Source of the DNA: Margaritispora aquatica
Lineage: Eukaryota; Ascomycota; Leotiomycetes; Helotiales; Discinellaceae
DNA: 64,000 nucleotides
Assembly (NCBI GenBank): GCA_007644065.1
Contig: VJWN01000033.1
Location: forward strand, 241,830-305,829
Reading direction: 5' to 3'
Shown here: positions 1-12,000 of the stretch, piece by piece
Layout of the letters: each line of letters begins with the position of its first letter
Numbering within the stretch: position 1 is the first letter of the stretch
Position numbers and translations under genes: made by a program
Notes under the pieces: model-generated
The model's database searches: none
Told to the model about the DNA's origin: nothing
The model's input: the letters and a program-made list of their open reading frames with translations, nothing else

Positions 1-186
1 CCGCTGCAGCAGGCGAGCAACGTCGCCGTAAAAAGGAGGACGACGCTAAGACTCAGGCTAATGAAGAGGCACGATGACGTGATGAGGCAGACGCCGCTGC
101 AGCAGCCGAGCGACGCCGTCAAGAAGAAGCAGACGGAAAGGCCAAAGAAGAATCGAAACGACGTCGCGATGCCGCCACAACTGCTG
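1..186 (+). repeat. Two copies of a 93-bp in-frame repeat (Ala/Glu/Arg-rich)
   Basis: The word CCGCTGCAGCAG occurs at 1 and again at 94, and the sequence after it stays similar, so there are about two copies with a 93 bp (31 codon) period. In the frame of the downstream coding region both copies encode AAA-x-E-x-RRR-x-x-E type helix. An in-frame TGA at 75-77 interrupts the first copy. Confidence 0.6.
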
Positions 187-197
187 GACCACCGAGA

Positions 198-857
198 ATG
201 GGAGTTGGTCTAATATGGGAGGTTAAAAGAAGCCTAGAGTTTAGATCGAAATCGGGGCCAGACCAAAATGCCAGCACCACTGCCGCTGAAGAGACGCCAC
301 CACTCACGTTGGGAATGGTAGAGCGGATGAAAGAGAGGGAGAAAGAGAAGGAGAAAGAGAAGGAGAAAGAGAAGGAGAAAGAGAAGGAGAAAGAGAAGGA
401 GAAAGAGAGGGAGAAAGAGATGGAGAGGTGCAGTACAAAGAAGAGAGGGACAGAGGCGGAGCAGGAGAGAGAGGCGAAAGAAAAGAAGGAGGGAGAGAAG
501 GATACAAGAATAGAAGAGAGGCCATCCAGCTCAATCCACGTCGCCAAAACCAACAACACCATCGCCACTACCACTATTTCCGCCAGGCCGCCCCAAAAGT
601 GGTGGCAACGCATCAGAAGCGCCGCAGAAATCGCCCAAGAAGCAGCCGCCAGAGAAGCCAAGCAAGCCGCCCGAGCAGCGCAGGCCCTCGAGCACCAAAA
701 ACAAGAGGAATGGCGAAACGCGCAAAAGCTACTGAAGAGCCTCGAATCCGACCTCGCGCGACGGCGCATCGCGCGCGAAAGAAGGGAGCACGATAGGAGA
801 TTAGATCAATACAGGAATAAGCAGCTAGGAAGGGGAGGCACTGGGTGGTCCTATTGA
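198..857 (+). CDS. Glu/Lys/Arg-rich coiled-coil protein, 3' part or broken gene
   Basis: This frame of 219 codons ends at TGA 855-857. The first ATG after the last upstream stop is at 198. The same frame is open and compositionally similar back to 78, where it meets an in-frame TGA (75-77), and it resumes beyond that to the window edge. The annotated part may therefore be the C-terminus of a longer gene that is nonsense-interrupted or has an exon boundary there. Residues about 45-75 are an almost pure Glu-Lys alternation encoded by a 12 bp satellite. The C-terminal third is an Ala/Glu/Arg/Gln-rich predicted helix with a WWQR motif. I recognise no family. Low complexity of this kind can also arise by chance. 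Confidence 0.5.
   Translation: MGVGLIWEVKRSLEFRSKSGPDQNASTTAAEETPPLTLGMVERMKEREKEKEKEKEKEKEKEKEKEKEKEREKEMERCSTKKRGTEAEQEREAKEKKEGEKDTRIEERPSSSIHVAKTNNTIATTTISARPPQKWWQRIRSAAEIAQEAAAREAKQAARAAQALEHQKQEEWRNAQKLLKSLESDLARRRIARERREHDRRLDQYRNKQLGRGGTGWSY
339..420 (+). repeat. 12-bp microsatellite (GAGAAAGAGAAG)n
   Basis: About seven near-perfect copies of the 12 bp unit encode the (Glu-Lys)n stretch of the surrounding frame. Such purine tracts are prone to length change. Confidence 0.9.
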
Positions 858-1499
858 GCGCTGCGATCGTATTAGTAGGAGGAGTGTTTTGCCTTAGGTC
901 CCGTAGGTAGGTAGATAGGTAGGTGAGGATGAAATTGTACCTAAGCATACTTTTGAACCTGCGAATAAGGAGATTCTTTGATTTTGGTTTCCTTTCATAC
1001 TGCCTTACATAAGAATGCTTAAATACTCGAGTAGAACGGTTTGATCCCGACTAAATAACATTGAAATCATGAATAACGATGGTCATGCTGTGTTACTTTT
1101 CATATCTTTTTAGCACTCCGGATTTATGGGAGAGTTAAAGACATGTATAGATATGCTACAAATAAGAAAGAGCAATACTACACATATATAAATACAAAGC
1201 AGAATCAACTAAACAAAAAAGGAAATCGAAACACGACACTACTACCACCAAAATGAAGCAGTCAAAATGATAATAACATGACTTGATACAACTTTGCATT
1301 CCTTTCTCTTCACGATATTCTATCTTGATATGTTGACTTATCTAGCATTCAAGTATAAATAATCTACCAGGCTCCTCATACACCTTAGACCGAACAACCA
1401 ATCCCTACCACATAACACAATGTTTTTCATAGCTTCGTCTGCGTCATATCTCATCACATGAAATGATGTCACTTTCTCTTAGCTGACAACTCTCAACTC
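858..1499. other. Intergenic, 642 bp
   Basis: This lies between the stop of the + strand coiled-coil frame and the stop of the - strand gene, so it holds two converging 3' ends. It is AT-rich and has several stops in each frame. I see no gene or RNA. Confidence 0.6.
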
Positions 1500-4343
1500 C
1501 TATTCCCACAACTCTTTCCAGTCTGTCTCGATGCGCTGCAATTCCCTCTTAAGCGCCGCATTCCCTCCATTCCAACCCTTTATCTCTTCCTCCAAGTGAT
1601 CCCTCATATGCTGATACTCCTGCTCAGCAACCAGCCTCTCTCTGGCTTTCACCGCCAACAACTTATAATCATTGGTATCCACCGCCTGCTTAAAAATATC
1701 CCGCATCGTGTTCCCATAGAGCTGACAAGTGGCGATTGGCATCCTGCGCTTCTCTTCCGAAACTAGCTTCGCGATTGGCTTTCCTCGCCTAATCTCAGGA
1801 ACCACGACTTCATCGAAGCACTCCTCGCAAACCGTGAACTCCGGGAGCTGGGTAATCATATGCCACCGCTCGTCGGTCAGGGGTGTATCGAAGAGACACT
1901 CTTTGGAGCGGGCAAATCGGCGGCACAGCGCTGCGAAATCTCTGGTGTATGGTGCCGCGGACGTATTTGCAGACAACGCGTCCACCTTCTCTAGTTCGTC
2001 AAAGTAGTGAACGAAGCGCAGGGAATCAAATCGTAAGTTGCAAACTCGAGCAGTGCGGGATGGGTTATTTGCTTTCACAAAAGTCCCCTTAGTGCCTGGA
2101 AGCACAACCTCGACACTTTTGACACAACTTTGACAAACGTTAAATCCCTGGACTGGGACGTCGGTTAGTGGATCAATAACTGAATACCACGATCTCACAG
2201 CTCCGTGCTTGCCTAGACACGGTTCTGTCTTGGCTGCAACATCAGCAAGATCATAGATCATGTTAAGATTATGGCCGTTGTCCTTGATAGTCAAGAGCCA
2301 TGCGATTCGATACCATAGCACGCTGCCAAAATCGCACACAACAAGAGCTTCGGGAGATTTCCAAGCTGGCACAAACATATCTCCAAATTTAGTTGGAGCA
2401 ATTATTGCTGAAAAGCAAGTTGGACACACATCAAACTCCGCACATCCTGGCAGTGTGCGCCAGTCGTTACGTCCCCTTGTGGGATTTTCACGAGGACATG
2501 GAGGTAATGGTACTAGATTATGCGAAAGTCTCCTGTAACTTACTGCCGATGGATACTCGGTGTTTTGCGGTGGAGGTCGAAACTGAGGTGGTTGCCAAAA
2601 TGGCTTTTGTTGGGCTTGTGATGTTGGTTGAGGTCGTGGTCCAAGAGGTCTACCTTCCTCAAATTGAGGCATTGAAGGGGATCGGCCTGTATCTCTCAGA
2701 CTGGCCAAAGATATGGGAATTGGCATAGAAACTAAGGAAGGATGTTCCAGAGGCCGGGTAGGGCTTGGCATAGGAACTGGACCTAATCTCACTCTCGCAT
2801 CGACATGAGTTGAGCGATCAGGACGGCCCTCTTTATCAGATGAGTAGGGAGATACTGGACGAGAGCTGGAATTTCTGTCTCTTGTACCCGCTGGAAATGA
2901 GCTTGTTCTCTCGAACGTATCTTCTGTTGAAAGTAGGCTTGGAGAGACTCTTGGTGATGGCAATGGGGAAGGACGTCCTGGAATTCTGACATCCAAAGAC
3001 GACCTGTTTGATCGAGATGGAGATCTTCGTTTTCGTTCGTCTCTTGTTCTTCTAGTGCGCGGTTTGTGACGATCTGAGAGTGAGTCACTATCATCTCCTT
3101 CGCTACTACTGTAGTAGTGTGCGGAGTGTGTAGATGATCTTGTTGACTTGGTCGACAGAGCCGGCGAAGGATGTCTCTCTTGTCTGCGCGCAGCAGTCTC
3201 TCCGGCTAGCTGCTGTGGTCTTGTCAGTTTCTCAGCTGGTAGTCGATATCCATTCTCAGGATTTGCATTGTTTCTTCTGTCCGGCACGGGTGTCCCAGGT
3301 GTCCCGGGTCGAGACCCAGAACCGCTTGCGCTCTTTTGCTCGGTGGACGGGACTGAAGTCTTTCCCCACAGAGCTTCATATATGTTCTGTCGAGGACTTG
3401 GTTGCGGTTGAGATTCCTTTGGTGGTCTCATAGCTTCTGGCGATAGAAACAACTCTGCTGGAGTGCTTGGCATCGCAGTGTTTCGTGTTGTTCCGCCAAC
3501 ATCTTTTGATGCCCCAGACACAGCTGAATTACTTCTTCGAAATTGAGGTGGTATCTCTCGTGGTACTTTAGTCTCAAGAATGGGTAGGTCTTGTCGACTA
3601 CGTCTTCTATCTGCCTCGGGCCTTTCCGATGGTCTTTTTTCTTCTGGCTTTGAAGGCTCCCCTCGGTACGATGCTTTCCTCTCTTCTCCTTGTGGACGCT
3701 CTGTTCTTGCAGGTCCATTTCGCTCTTCTCGTCTCGGCTCGCTTCCGGAAGACTTCTGTGACTTGTGGTTCCGCCTTGGTTCAACCTCACTCTCTTCGTT
3801 CGGATCATAGGTATCGCTTTTCGGAATCAAAACAAATCTCCGCTCAGGGTTGTCATTTCGTTCCTCCCTTCGCCTCCTGTTTTCTGGATTGACATCCTCA
3901 TCTAAGTCCCTGGCACATGGTATCTTCTGTAGTCTAGCTGCTTCACCTTGGCTTACATCCGACTCCAGGATAATTGGATTTTGGTCGATGATGCCTCGCG
4001 AAGGTGGATCGTAGTTCGCTGAGGATAGTTTCCGACTCTCAGATGACTCTCGTGACAAAGATTTATCCTCATCTTCTACTGTCGGTCGAGGAGGAGGAGG
4101 CTTCGAGCGACCTCTGCTTCGGGTTTCCTCTCGTGGGTTGTAGTAGTCAGATCGTGAAGGGCGAAAGAGATACGGTGCATTCGAAGAGGTGGGCGTTCCC
4201 CTGGTTTCATTAGCTCCATTTCGCAGATCCTCATAGCCAACCTACCCAGCAGGACTCTTCCCTCTGGCCGTCGTAAAAGAGCCCGTTACCAGTAACTCAT
4301 TGATGTCCCGTCGTCGTGGGAGCGGGGGATCTTCCCCCTCCAT
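1500..4343 (-). CDS. Large disordered protein with conserved C-terminal CxxC domain
   Basis: I place the ATG at 4341-4343, a 48 nt intron at 4242-4289 (GTAACG...TAG) and the stop at 1500-1502, giving 931 aa in frame. Without the intron the frame would end in TAG after ...SPAG. Exon 1 gives MEGEDPPLPRRRDINELL, followed directly by VGYEDLRNG. The N-terminal two thirds is Ser/Arg/Pro/Glu-rich and looks disordered. The last ~310 residues form an ordered domain with CPTC, CQSC and CEEC pairs that could bind zinc, followed by a charged helix. I know this layout as a widespread ascomycete protein of unknown function, often mislabelled an integral membrane protein. I see no membrane segment in the conserved part. 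The function is unknown. Confidence 0.85.
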
Positions 4344-5549
4344 GATCGGTGTCGGCATTCAGCAACCGTGTATGATGCTCTGTGCGGTTCAAAAAGCAAA
4401 TATCTACAAACAAAATTCCACGGGGGTCGTCGTTCACATTATATTCGTAAAAACTCTCGTGTAGGCTCAGGGTTTTGGTGGTGAAGTCATATCATGCCGG
4501 GTTCGAACCCGTATCGTATTGTAGTGGCAGGCAACCTTTAGTGGGTCAGGTAGGTCGGTACGGTACGCAAAATAACATGGGAAATCGAGAATCGGGGGGT
4601 GCGGATTTGGGTGGGATTTGGGTGTGGCACTGCCCCGCCTCACCTCTCGCCTACTCTTCTGCACTTGTGTTTGCTGACGGAAGTCTCGCTCGACTTTTTA
4701 CACTTGAAGGAAATAATTTGTTGTACCCAGCACTTCAAATTAACACGGAATCAGTCTCAAGAGAATCATGTGGAAACCGATTCACTTTTTGCTTTGCACA
4801 GGTCATTTGGTGAATAACTCTCGATTTGTGGTCGAATCGGGTGGGACATGCTTGCTCTGCATACGATGATGGAACTGGACGATGTTCTATTTGCTCTTCG
4901 TTCCGCAAGCCCTCCAGATTCCAGCGAATTACTGTCCACCGGTTCCTGAAAAAGGTTCCAACAGATCTACACTGCCTTGAGCCTTTTCACTTAGTGCACA
5001 GCGGTCTTCACGAATCCTATAACTCGTTGAGAGCACTATACAACATCCGAGAAGTCCATAGTATACAGCGGGAGGTCGAGGGAGATATGAATATGGGTGA
5101 AAAAAGATATACTAAAGATTGTATTACTGTATCATATGCTTGCAAAGTGGAAAGATGAACATACAACCAATCAAAGGGTGCACGAGACCACGTCATCTCC
5201 AGACTTTAAGAGATGTGGAGGCAAACTTACTCGGTGTGAGGCTCTGGAAGATTTAGGACCCTTCGCCCATACATGATGGACACTTCTACAGCCTGGTGCA
5301 AATAAAGATGCCTATCGAACACTCCACAATGGCCCATCCTTTACTTCGCCGAAGTACTGCATCGAAGTGTAGGAAGTACGACATCCTCGTTAGAATGCCT
5401 GCGAAACCAAAGCTGTGGGTACTTGGTCCAAGTATCAGGAAAGCACATGCATGCAAATTTCGACATAGACATGATTGATGACAGATTTCCATTACACTTC
5501 TTAGGTATGCCCCTCCAAAGAAGCAAGCAGCTTGATTGCCATTATCAAT
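4344..5549. other. Intergenic, 1.2 kb
   Basis: This contains the 5' region of the large - strand gene and the 3' flank of the Pga2-like gene. Several short open frames (for example 4826-5158) have no coding character. A palindromic TTCGAA word near 4500 resembles a tRNA T-loop but has no matching arms. I see no supported gene. Confidence 0.5.
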
Positions 5550-6041
5550 CTACCAACCGTCCTCCCCCTCCTCGTAATCGACCAGCTGATCCAAGATATT
5601 CGTGCTATCCTCGCCATCCAATTCGAGAATCTTTTGCACGCTCTGAGCCTGCTTCTTTGCCAACTGCTTTTCCCTCTTCTTGGCTTTCTTCCCCTCATCC
5701 AGTCCGCTGGCCTTTGCCGTATCTTCATCCTCGTCATTACCCTCCTTGAAAGAGACCTTCTTCCCCTTCTCCCCTCTCAGCGCATTGGGACTGAGTGCAG
5801 CTCTTCCTTCCGATTCCAATAATGCCGCATGCTCCCTAGCCTGCTTCTCTTCCGCTTTCCTCACAACCCAGCCGCGGAAAACCCAGTAGACGCCGACGAC
5901 TGCGATGAGGCGGACCCAGCGGGTCATGTCCATCCCCTTCCACATGCCAAATAGATTTCTGTAGAAGTTTCCTCCCAAGAATTTAACGAGCTCGATGATT
6001 CCATTGACGGCGTGCGTCGCTGCTTCTATGAGGACGTCCAT
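5550..6041 (-). CDS. pga2: Pga2-like ER membrane trafficking protein
   Basis: This is a 163 aa single-exon frame with ATG at 6039-6041 and TAG at 5550-5552. It has a short N-terminal helix, then one hydrophobic segment around residues 42-58 preceded by MTRWVR. A long charged Glu/Lys-rich helical region follows, then an acidic C-terminus ending DYEEGEDGW. The size, the single membrane span with a flanking arginine motif and the charged cytosolic tail fit the fungal Pga2 family. That family acts in ER-to-Golgi maturation of proteins such as Gas1 in yeast. The family call is from recognition of the overall pattern, not a search. The gene is divergent from the CENP-S gene, with a 570 bp shared upstream region. 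Confidence 0.65.
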   Translation of the reverse strand: MDVLIEAATHAVNGIIELVKFLGGNFYRNLFGMWKGMDMTRWVRLIAVVGVYWVFRGWVVRKAEEKQAREHAALLESEGRAALSPNALRGEKGKKVSFKEGNDEDEDTAKASGLDEGKKAKKREKQLAKKQAQSVQKILELDGEDSTNILDQLVDYEEGEDGW

Positions 6042-6611
6042 TTCGATGTTGAATTCGAGGGGTCAGGTCTACTTTTTAGGAGGGGTTGTCGATTGGAGAG
6101 TGTAAAGAAACGTATTTATAAGGGCTCTGTAGTTTTGAAGAGAAAAGGCTCGTATAGCTCGAGTACAGTTTGTTGACTAGCGTGAATTCCAAAGCTACCA
6201 GATCTTTGTTGTCGCGAAGTCGAGAGATTTGGTTGTGGCAAGGCTGACAACTGGATCTTCGCAGATTATAGAAGAATCAATTGAACGGAAGTACTCTAGA
6301 GGCCTTCGAGAATTAAAATATAAGGAGAGACGAAGTTTTGGAGAAAACTGGAATGTGGTGAGAAGCAGAAATATCTAGAATGCGCGAATTCGAGAATTCC
6401 CTCGATAAGATGGACCCGCTGCGGTAATGCAAGAAAAACAATCCAATGCCGACCGGCTGAAGCTCGGCGCGGCGCGTCTCCCCAATTTACTGGAGCACGG
6501 AGACGCGACAGGAGTATCAACCACTGCAAGAACAAGCTCAATTGAAGAATTCAAAGTCTGGAGAACTGCCATTCGACCCAACATCTCAATCTGCAAAGCT
6601 CCAGCATCAAA
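6042..6611. promoter_or_regulatory. Divergent promoter region, Pga2-like / CENP-S
   Basis: This is 570 bp between two divergent ATGs, and both promoters must lie here. The short open frames in it are not convincing. The last ~200 bp before the CENP-S ATG is C/T- and A-rich, as is usual for fungal leaders. Confidence 0.5.
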
Positions 6612-7048
6612 ATGTCTGCTTCATCACTACCCGACTCTACTGAGCTCCAAGATGTACCTCTTTCTCTCTCCCCTCCCTCTCCAGAGCAAAACAATGACTG
6701 ACCCTTCTCTCCTCCTCCCAGAAACTCAAAGCCTCCCTCTGGTTCTCCATCGGCCGTCTCTGCACTTCCGAATGCGCACGTCTCAACATCTCCGCAACGC
6801 CCCAATTCGTCGGCTCCCTGACCGAGACGGTATGGGCACAAATCGAGTCGGTAGCCATTGATCTCGAGACTTTCAGCCGTCATGCAGGCAGGACAACCAT
6901 CACAACCGAGGATGTATTGTTAGTTTGTCGGCGGAATGAAGCATTACAGGGAATTATCAGGGATTTCATTGAGGTGGGAAAGGTGGAGAAAGAGGGCGAG
7001 AGTAGGAAAGGTGGGAAAGGGAAGGGAAAGGCGAAGGCTAAGGATTGA
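6612..7048 (+). CDS. mhf1: CENP-S / Mhf1 histone-fold protein
   Basis: The gene has two exons: 6612-6653 (14 codons) and 6722-7048, with a 68 nt GT-AG intron between them that contains a CTGAC branch-like site. The product is 122 aa. It matches the CENP-S/MHF1 histone fold. KLKASLWFSIGRLC forms helix 1, and LETFSRHAGRTTITTEDVLLVCRRN corresponds to the highly conserved FARHAKRTTI...EDV...RR region. The tail is Lys/Gly-rich and basic, as expected for DNA binding. With CENP-X, MHF1 stimulates the FANCM/Mph1 helicase and is part of the inner kinetochore. In this intron-split gene the longest uninterrupted frames are unrelated, so it is easily missed by single-exon ORF calling. The ATG choice (MSASSLPDS) follows from the only usable donor. 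Confidence 0.92.
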
Positions 7049-7847
7049 GGTGCGTTTTGAGAGGATGGAAGATCGTACAAAGAAATTTTGCTCAAGGTAG
7101 ACTGGACTAGATTGAGTCGCTCTGGCTATGTTGTGCAGAGCATGGCCATCGTGGAGCCGTGGTTTAGACGCTGTTGGGGAAGATCTTGATTTGGACAATG
7201 TTGGAACTAACCATTCTTAAACATCCGACAGCGGGAACAGGAGGATAAGAGCTTGCTTGCTTTCTCAATGGAGAGCCGGAAAATATCATACCAAGCGGCG
7301 TAGTGTGGATTTGACAGGAAAGGTCGTCCAAGGAGTATGTGCTATACCTAGAATGCTCAGGCACGTTTACACCAAAGAGGCGAGGGTCCGAAGATTCGTA
7401 TGAAGGACTACGAACAGTGCTCGAGATAGAAAATTCCATTTTTCAAACCTTGATGCCTTGCACGTCATTTCTTGCGTGATATATTCGTTGTCCTCGCACT
7501 CCCTACGCTTTTCTTGTGAGGCATCATTGCACGCACCTGTGTTTGGATCGTCTGTTTGCCAGTCAATTGTATTCGCTTGTATCTTATTCGCTCAAACTTG
7601 CGAATAACCAGGACGTCCGAAAAAGGCATTAGCGTCTTTAATACATGATCGATGTGGTTTGTTATTATTCGCATCGATTGCACAGATAGATGCGAGGCTG
7701 GCACTATCCAACAACACCGGATAACACTTTCAGCACACGAAGGTATCGGAGGTAATAGAGTAACTGTGCAATGCTCAATTATCTCTATTATCATATATGT
7801 ACATCCCACCTCCAAATTTTATATCCATCACTATATATTACAAACAT
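7049..7847. other. Intergenic, ~800 bp, with one doubtful ORF
   Basis: Two 3' ends (CENP-S and the dehydrogenase) converge here. A - strand ATG frame at 7164-7439 (91 codons) is the only plausible small ORF. It has no recognisable motif and I do not call it a gene. Confidence 0.45.
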
Positions 7848-9073
7848 TTACTTTCCGGTCCCAAAGACCTCGTGGAAGCCAGTCAAAGTAACACGATATC
7901 TAACATTATTCGTCTTGACCTTCTCAACCGCCTCCTTGCATCCCTTCTCGCCGATCTTGATCGTCTCGATCATTGGGTGCAGGTTCTTCTCGCTAGCCAA
8001 CTTGAGCATCTCAATCATCTCCTTCTTGGAACCAAGATGGGAACCTCCAATCTTGCTTCCGTTCGAAGTGAAAATCTGCGCCTTTAATGTAGGCAATGGC
8101 TTATCAGGCAGTCCGACGTTGTGGAACTCTCCATTGATGTTCAAACAACCCAGGTAGGAGGCCATGTCGAACTCATTTGTCATATCAGCAGCGTTGAGAA
8201 TGAAGTCATACTCGAACTTGTGCTCATCTGCCCACCCCTCCTTCGTGGTGTCAACAAAGTGGTGTGCACCCAGCTTGAGAGCCTGCTCCTTCTTATTAGG
8301 CGAGTGCGAGAGAGCTGTGACTTCTGCTCCCATGGCGCGTGCCCAAATAAGTGCAAAATGTCCCAAACCACCAATACCCAGGATAGCAACATGCTTTCCA
8401 GGGCCAGTTCCAGCTCGTCGAAGCGGCGAGTAGACGGTCAGCCCAGCACACATCATAGGACCAGCCTCGTGACTAGGAATGTTCTCTGGGATTTTGAACA
8501 CAAATTGCTGGTGCACTCTCGAGTGGGAGCTGTATCCTCCCTGTGCCCAGATCTGCTCGCCCTTACTATCCGTCATGTCCTGCGAGCTGACGGGCTTGTC
8601 TGGGTTTCCACCGTCGACCTTATATGGTGCACCATAGGTGTCGACCATTTCAGGACAATAGTTCTCGTTGTCGTTCTTGCACATCTTGCACTTCATGCAG
8701 GACTGCACTTGTGCTCCTACACCGACACGGTCTCCGGCTTTGAATTCACTAACTTTGGGACCGACGCGCAGAACTTTGCCGATGATTTCGTGTCCAACGC
8801 ATATAGGTGTGTGGGCTATCTCGCCCCAGCCACCTGTGATGGTGTGGACATCAGAACCGCAGACTCCACAGCACTCGTTCTCAATGTCGACATCGTACTC
8901 TTCGAAATTTTTAGGAGAGAACTATGAGTAGAAGTGTTATCACCTGTTTTGGACCCAACATTGGGTGGTGTTAGGAGTGTTTGGGTGAAACTTACCTTCT
9001 CTAATGTGAATTTGTTCCATTCTTTGGCCGAGTTGACCATGAAGCCTTGGAACTGATCTGGTGCTGCTGACAT
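7848..9073 (-). CDS. adh6: NADP-dependent zinc alcohol dehydrogenase (Adh6/cinnamyl-alcohol type)
   Basis: The gene has two exons: 8996-9073 (26 codons) and 7848-8921, with a 74 nt GTAAGT...TAG intron. The product is 383 aa. It is a medium-chain dehydrogenase/reductase of the cinnamyl alcohol dehydrogenase class. The catalytic zinc site is CGVCGSD (Cys47) and GHE (His70, Glu71). The structural zinc lobe has Cys101, Cys104, Cys107 and Cys115. The Rossmann motif is GIGGLG, followed by SHSPNKK, which favours NADPH over NADH. Enzymes of this type reduce aliphatic and aromatic aldehydes in the cytosol. A loop after TYGAPYKVDGG makes it slightly longer than yeast Adh6 (360 aa). The start gives MSAAPDQFQGFMV, which matches the usual N-terminus of the family. 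Confidence 0.95.
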
Positions 9074-12000
9074 TTTGTATGGTGCTGGTGAAGTAACGGG
9101 AGATTTTGTTGTGGTTTGAAGGATGATAGTTTGTCAAATTAAGGTAGTTATGGTGGGAGTCTTGTACTTGTAGACGTGTTGGATATGCTATATCCAATTT
9201 CGGTATCCTATGCGCTCATGGCATGCTTGAGATCATGATGCTCTCCCGCATAACGGCCTGCATATCCATACCCCACCTTCCCTCCATGGCAATGTCCATG
9301 ACCTCAGTGAAGGCCACTTTGACGGAGTACTGTGGCACTTGGTGGTCGAAATTCTCAACCATGGCGTTCTAGAATTCGGACTTAACGTGATCGTTGATGT
9401 AGCTGCAAGCTTTCGCCTAGCTTGAGAGTATATGGTGGCGAATCAATATTGCCGTTCTCTTCTTGGTGCTTAGTAGACTGGTTGTTCGGAAGAGGTCGTT
9501 TTGTGGATTAATTTCGAACCAACAAGTTCGTATCTAAGCCAGTGAAAGACTAGCAGTAAAAATCTGGCATGTTCCAGGATGCTAGAGGAACGCTTGTTCT
9601 CTTCGTCAGTTCATTCGCTTGAGAAAAGAGGGCTTGAAAGAATCGCAAGAACTGAGATCGAGGAGTGACGTTAGGCGAGGGGTTGAAGTGGAAAGAATAT
9701 GTGTGACGTCGATGAATAGCTCCACTTTTAAAGTGCCCTGCCAGACGGGAGTCAAATTCAACGACAAATGCTTTCTAGCACCAAGAAGTGGAAGCTTATT
9801 CGAATGAATGATGGTGACTAGTAAGGTGAGTAGCATAATGCAAGTAGCAGTAGTAACAAAACTTGTTGTGCAATGGCAACATACTACCTATGCGGGAAAG
9901 AATACTGAAAACTCGAAGATATCGAAAATATTGCCTGAATATCCCAAGCACACAACGATTCTGCAAACATGCTAGAGCAAGGACGAATGCTACTTGCTAT
10001 CCAACAAGAATATCTGCGGAGCAACGGATATGCGAGGGACTCATCCAGATGGTACTCGCCTCCATGTTGTAATTCCAAAGATCATATGTTGTGACTCGCT
10101 CGCATGACACCTACTCGAGATCAACACCATCGTTGAGAAACAAAGCGAATGGCATGTCTCTGCACAGCGGCAGATCGATGTAGAACCTGGGGAAATCTTT
10201 CAACGTGGAAAGAATGGAACGAGACCACAATATATATTTCCCGGAATTCGAGAACCCTGATGGTCGCTGTGCATAACGCCATGGTTCAAATATATAAAAG
10301 TCCAGCCGGCATTCGACGCTTCTGTCAACTGATCAGCGCGATGTTTGAATTTTGGCGTGCTTGAAATTCTCAGACGTATCTGCTCTTTCATAAATTCCAG
10401 ACAATCTCGGCATTTCCGCACAGGTCTTTCAATATATCACACGGGCATTATTGAATGGCCGTGTTCACATGCAATACCTACCTAGGTAATATTCTAGCTC
10501 ACGTGCGATGTGAACAGTTCCAGGTTCCAGCTCAACAGGTTCAGCTCAGGGTTCTCAGATAATGCCTCATGTGCACGGACTTTATCCTCGGTTATGCTCG
10601 GTTATTCCATTCTTTGGCTGAGCACACATTGGCACAGTCGTTGCCGAGTCGCAAGCCGAGTCAACTCCAAAGCACGACTCGTGTGCATAGTTCCCACAAA
10701 AGGAGCTTGTTTCCGTATGTCAACAGGGGTGTATATCTGCACTGATTCGGTGTGTATGGACGCCATATTGCTTTGAACATGGTCAGCATATCTTAGAGGT
10801 ATCAACTGATGCTGCACGAGTTCCTGAAATCGACTCGCAATCTGACACTGTAAGTTCATATGATCGCAGTGAGAAACGGATTGATCGAAGAAGATGAAAA
10901 CGGACTTGCCAAACTCATGTCTCACTAATCTTCCTCCCACATGACGACGTTTCTGTGTGACCTGCAATGGGAATCCACTTCTCACATCCCTCCCAAACAA
11001 TCTAGCGGGGCAAATGTTATGGATAGGAATTATTTTTATCCATAGTATGCGTAGTATGACATTGCAACATCTACAGCAATAACGATATCATAGTTGACAT
11101 TCGTGCTCTCCGTAGTCACCCGGGCTTTTCTTTCTTGAACATTGATTGCTCATGCAGCAATTGATGTGCCTCCATCTTGTAATGAATCCTTCCGGTCAAG
11201 ACCAACATCTCGACCACATTCCGAATTTCGGTCTTGAACCGATGGGTGAGCCATGCAATTTGTTCTCCACAAGCTCCAGCTTTCCGCCTCTGGAGAAAGT
11301 GGGCTGTATCCCTGTCTTCTACCCCATTCGATACAGATGCATCTCCTGAAGACTGAAAAGTTGGAGAAGCTGCACGGTGAAGCTAACAAGACGGGATCGG
11401 GAATAATGCATTTGTGATGTTGGTAGTGCTGGGGCGTAAATGGTAGTCATTATTGGACAAAATAATCTAACGTGGAGAAAAGACCTTAGGCTTGTATAGG
11501 TTTTAAATCAAATATCTGCTATTCGTGCTAATTATGAAGGTAGGAATTGACTTATTAACCTTTTAAGTCGATGACCTGGATAGTATGAACCGTTGTGCAT
11601 ATGGGTAGATCATCTTGTATTAAACATTGTGAGCATGTAGGTACCAGAGCTCGCATTACATTTCACCGAAGTCATACAAGAACAGTAGATTCGCAGGACA
11701 TACATCTCGCGTAGCTTTATCTCGGCCTTGTAGAAACACAAACTGTCTTATCAACATCTTAAAAAGCGGTGGCACAATTGAGGAGATGCACATGTTTGAT
11801 ACCTTTGTCTTGGTACTCGACTATTTCTGGCATGTGTTCTGAGCAAAAATACGCACTAGCCCCTACCACTTACAAATATGAGGTCTTTTCGAAAAAGCCA
11901 GCAAAAATTCGTGTTCTTACACTTGACCTAGAAAGGAAATATCTATCTGAACCCTGTGTTCGACTTTCCCGACACAGAAGTACCTCCGATCACCCGGACT

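Noticed and set aside
4490..4530. GGGTTCGAACCC word resembling a tRNA T-arm
   Set aside because: The palindrome does not give a five-pair T stem around a seven-base loop on either strand, and no D or anticodon arm lies at the right distance.
7164..7439. 91-codon - strand frame with ATG between CENP-S and the dehydrogenase
   Set aside because: No motif, no splice partner, and located between two converging 3' ends.
10602..11000. 132-codon - strand frame in the gene-poor stretch
   Set aside because: Composition is rich in Cys/His/Gln without pattern. No family and no neighbouring exon were found.
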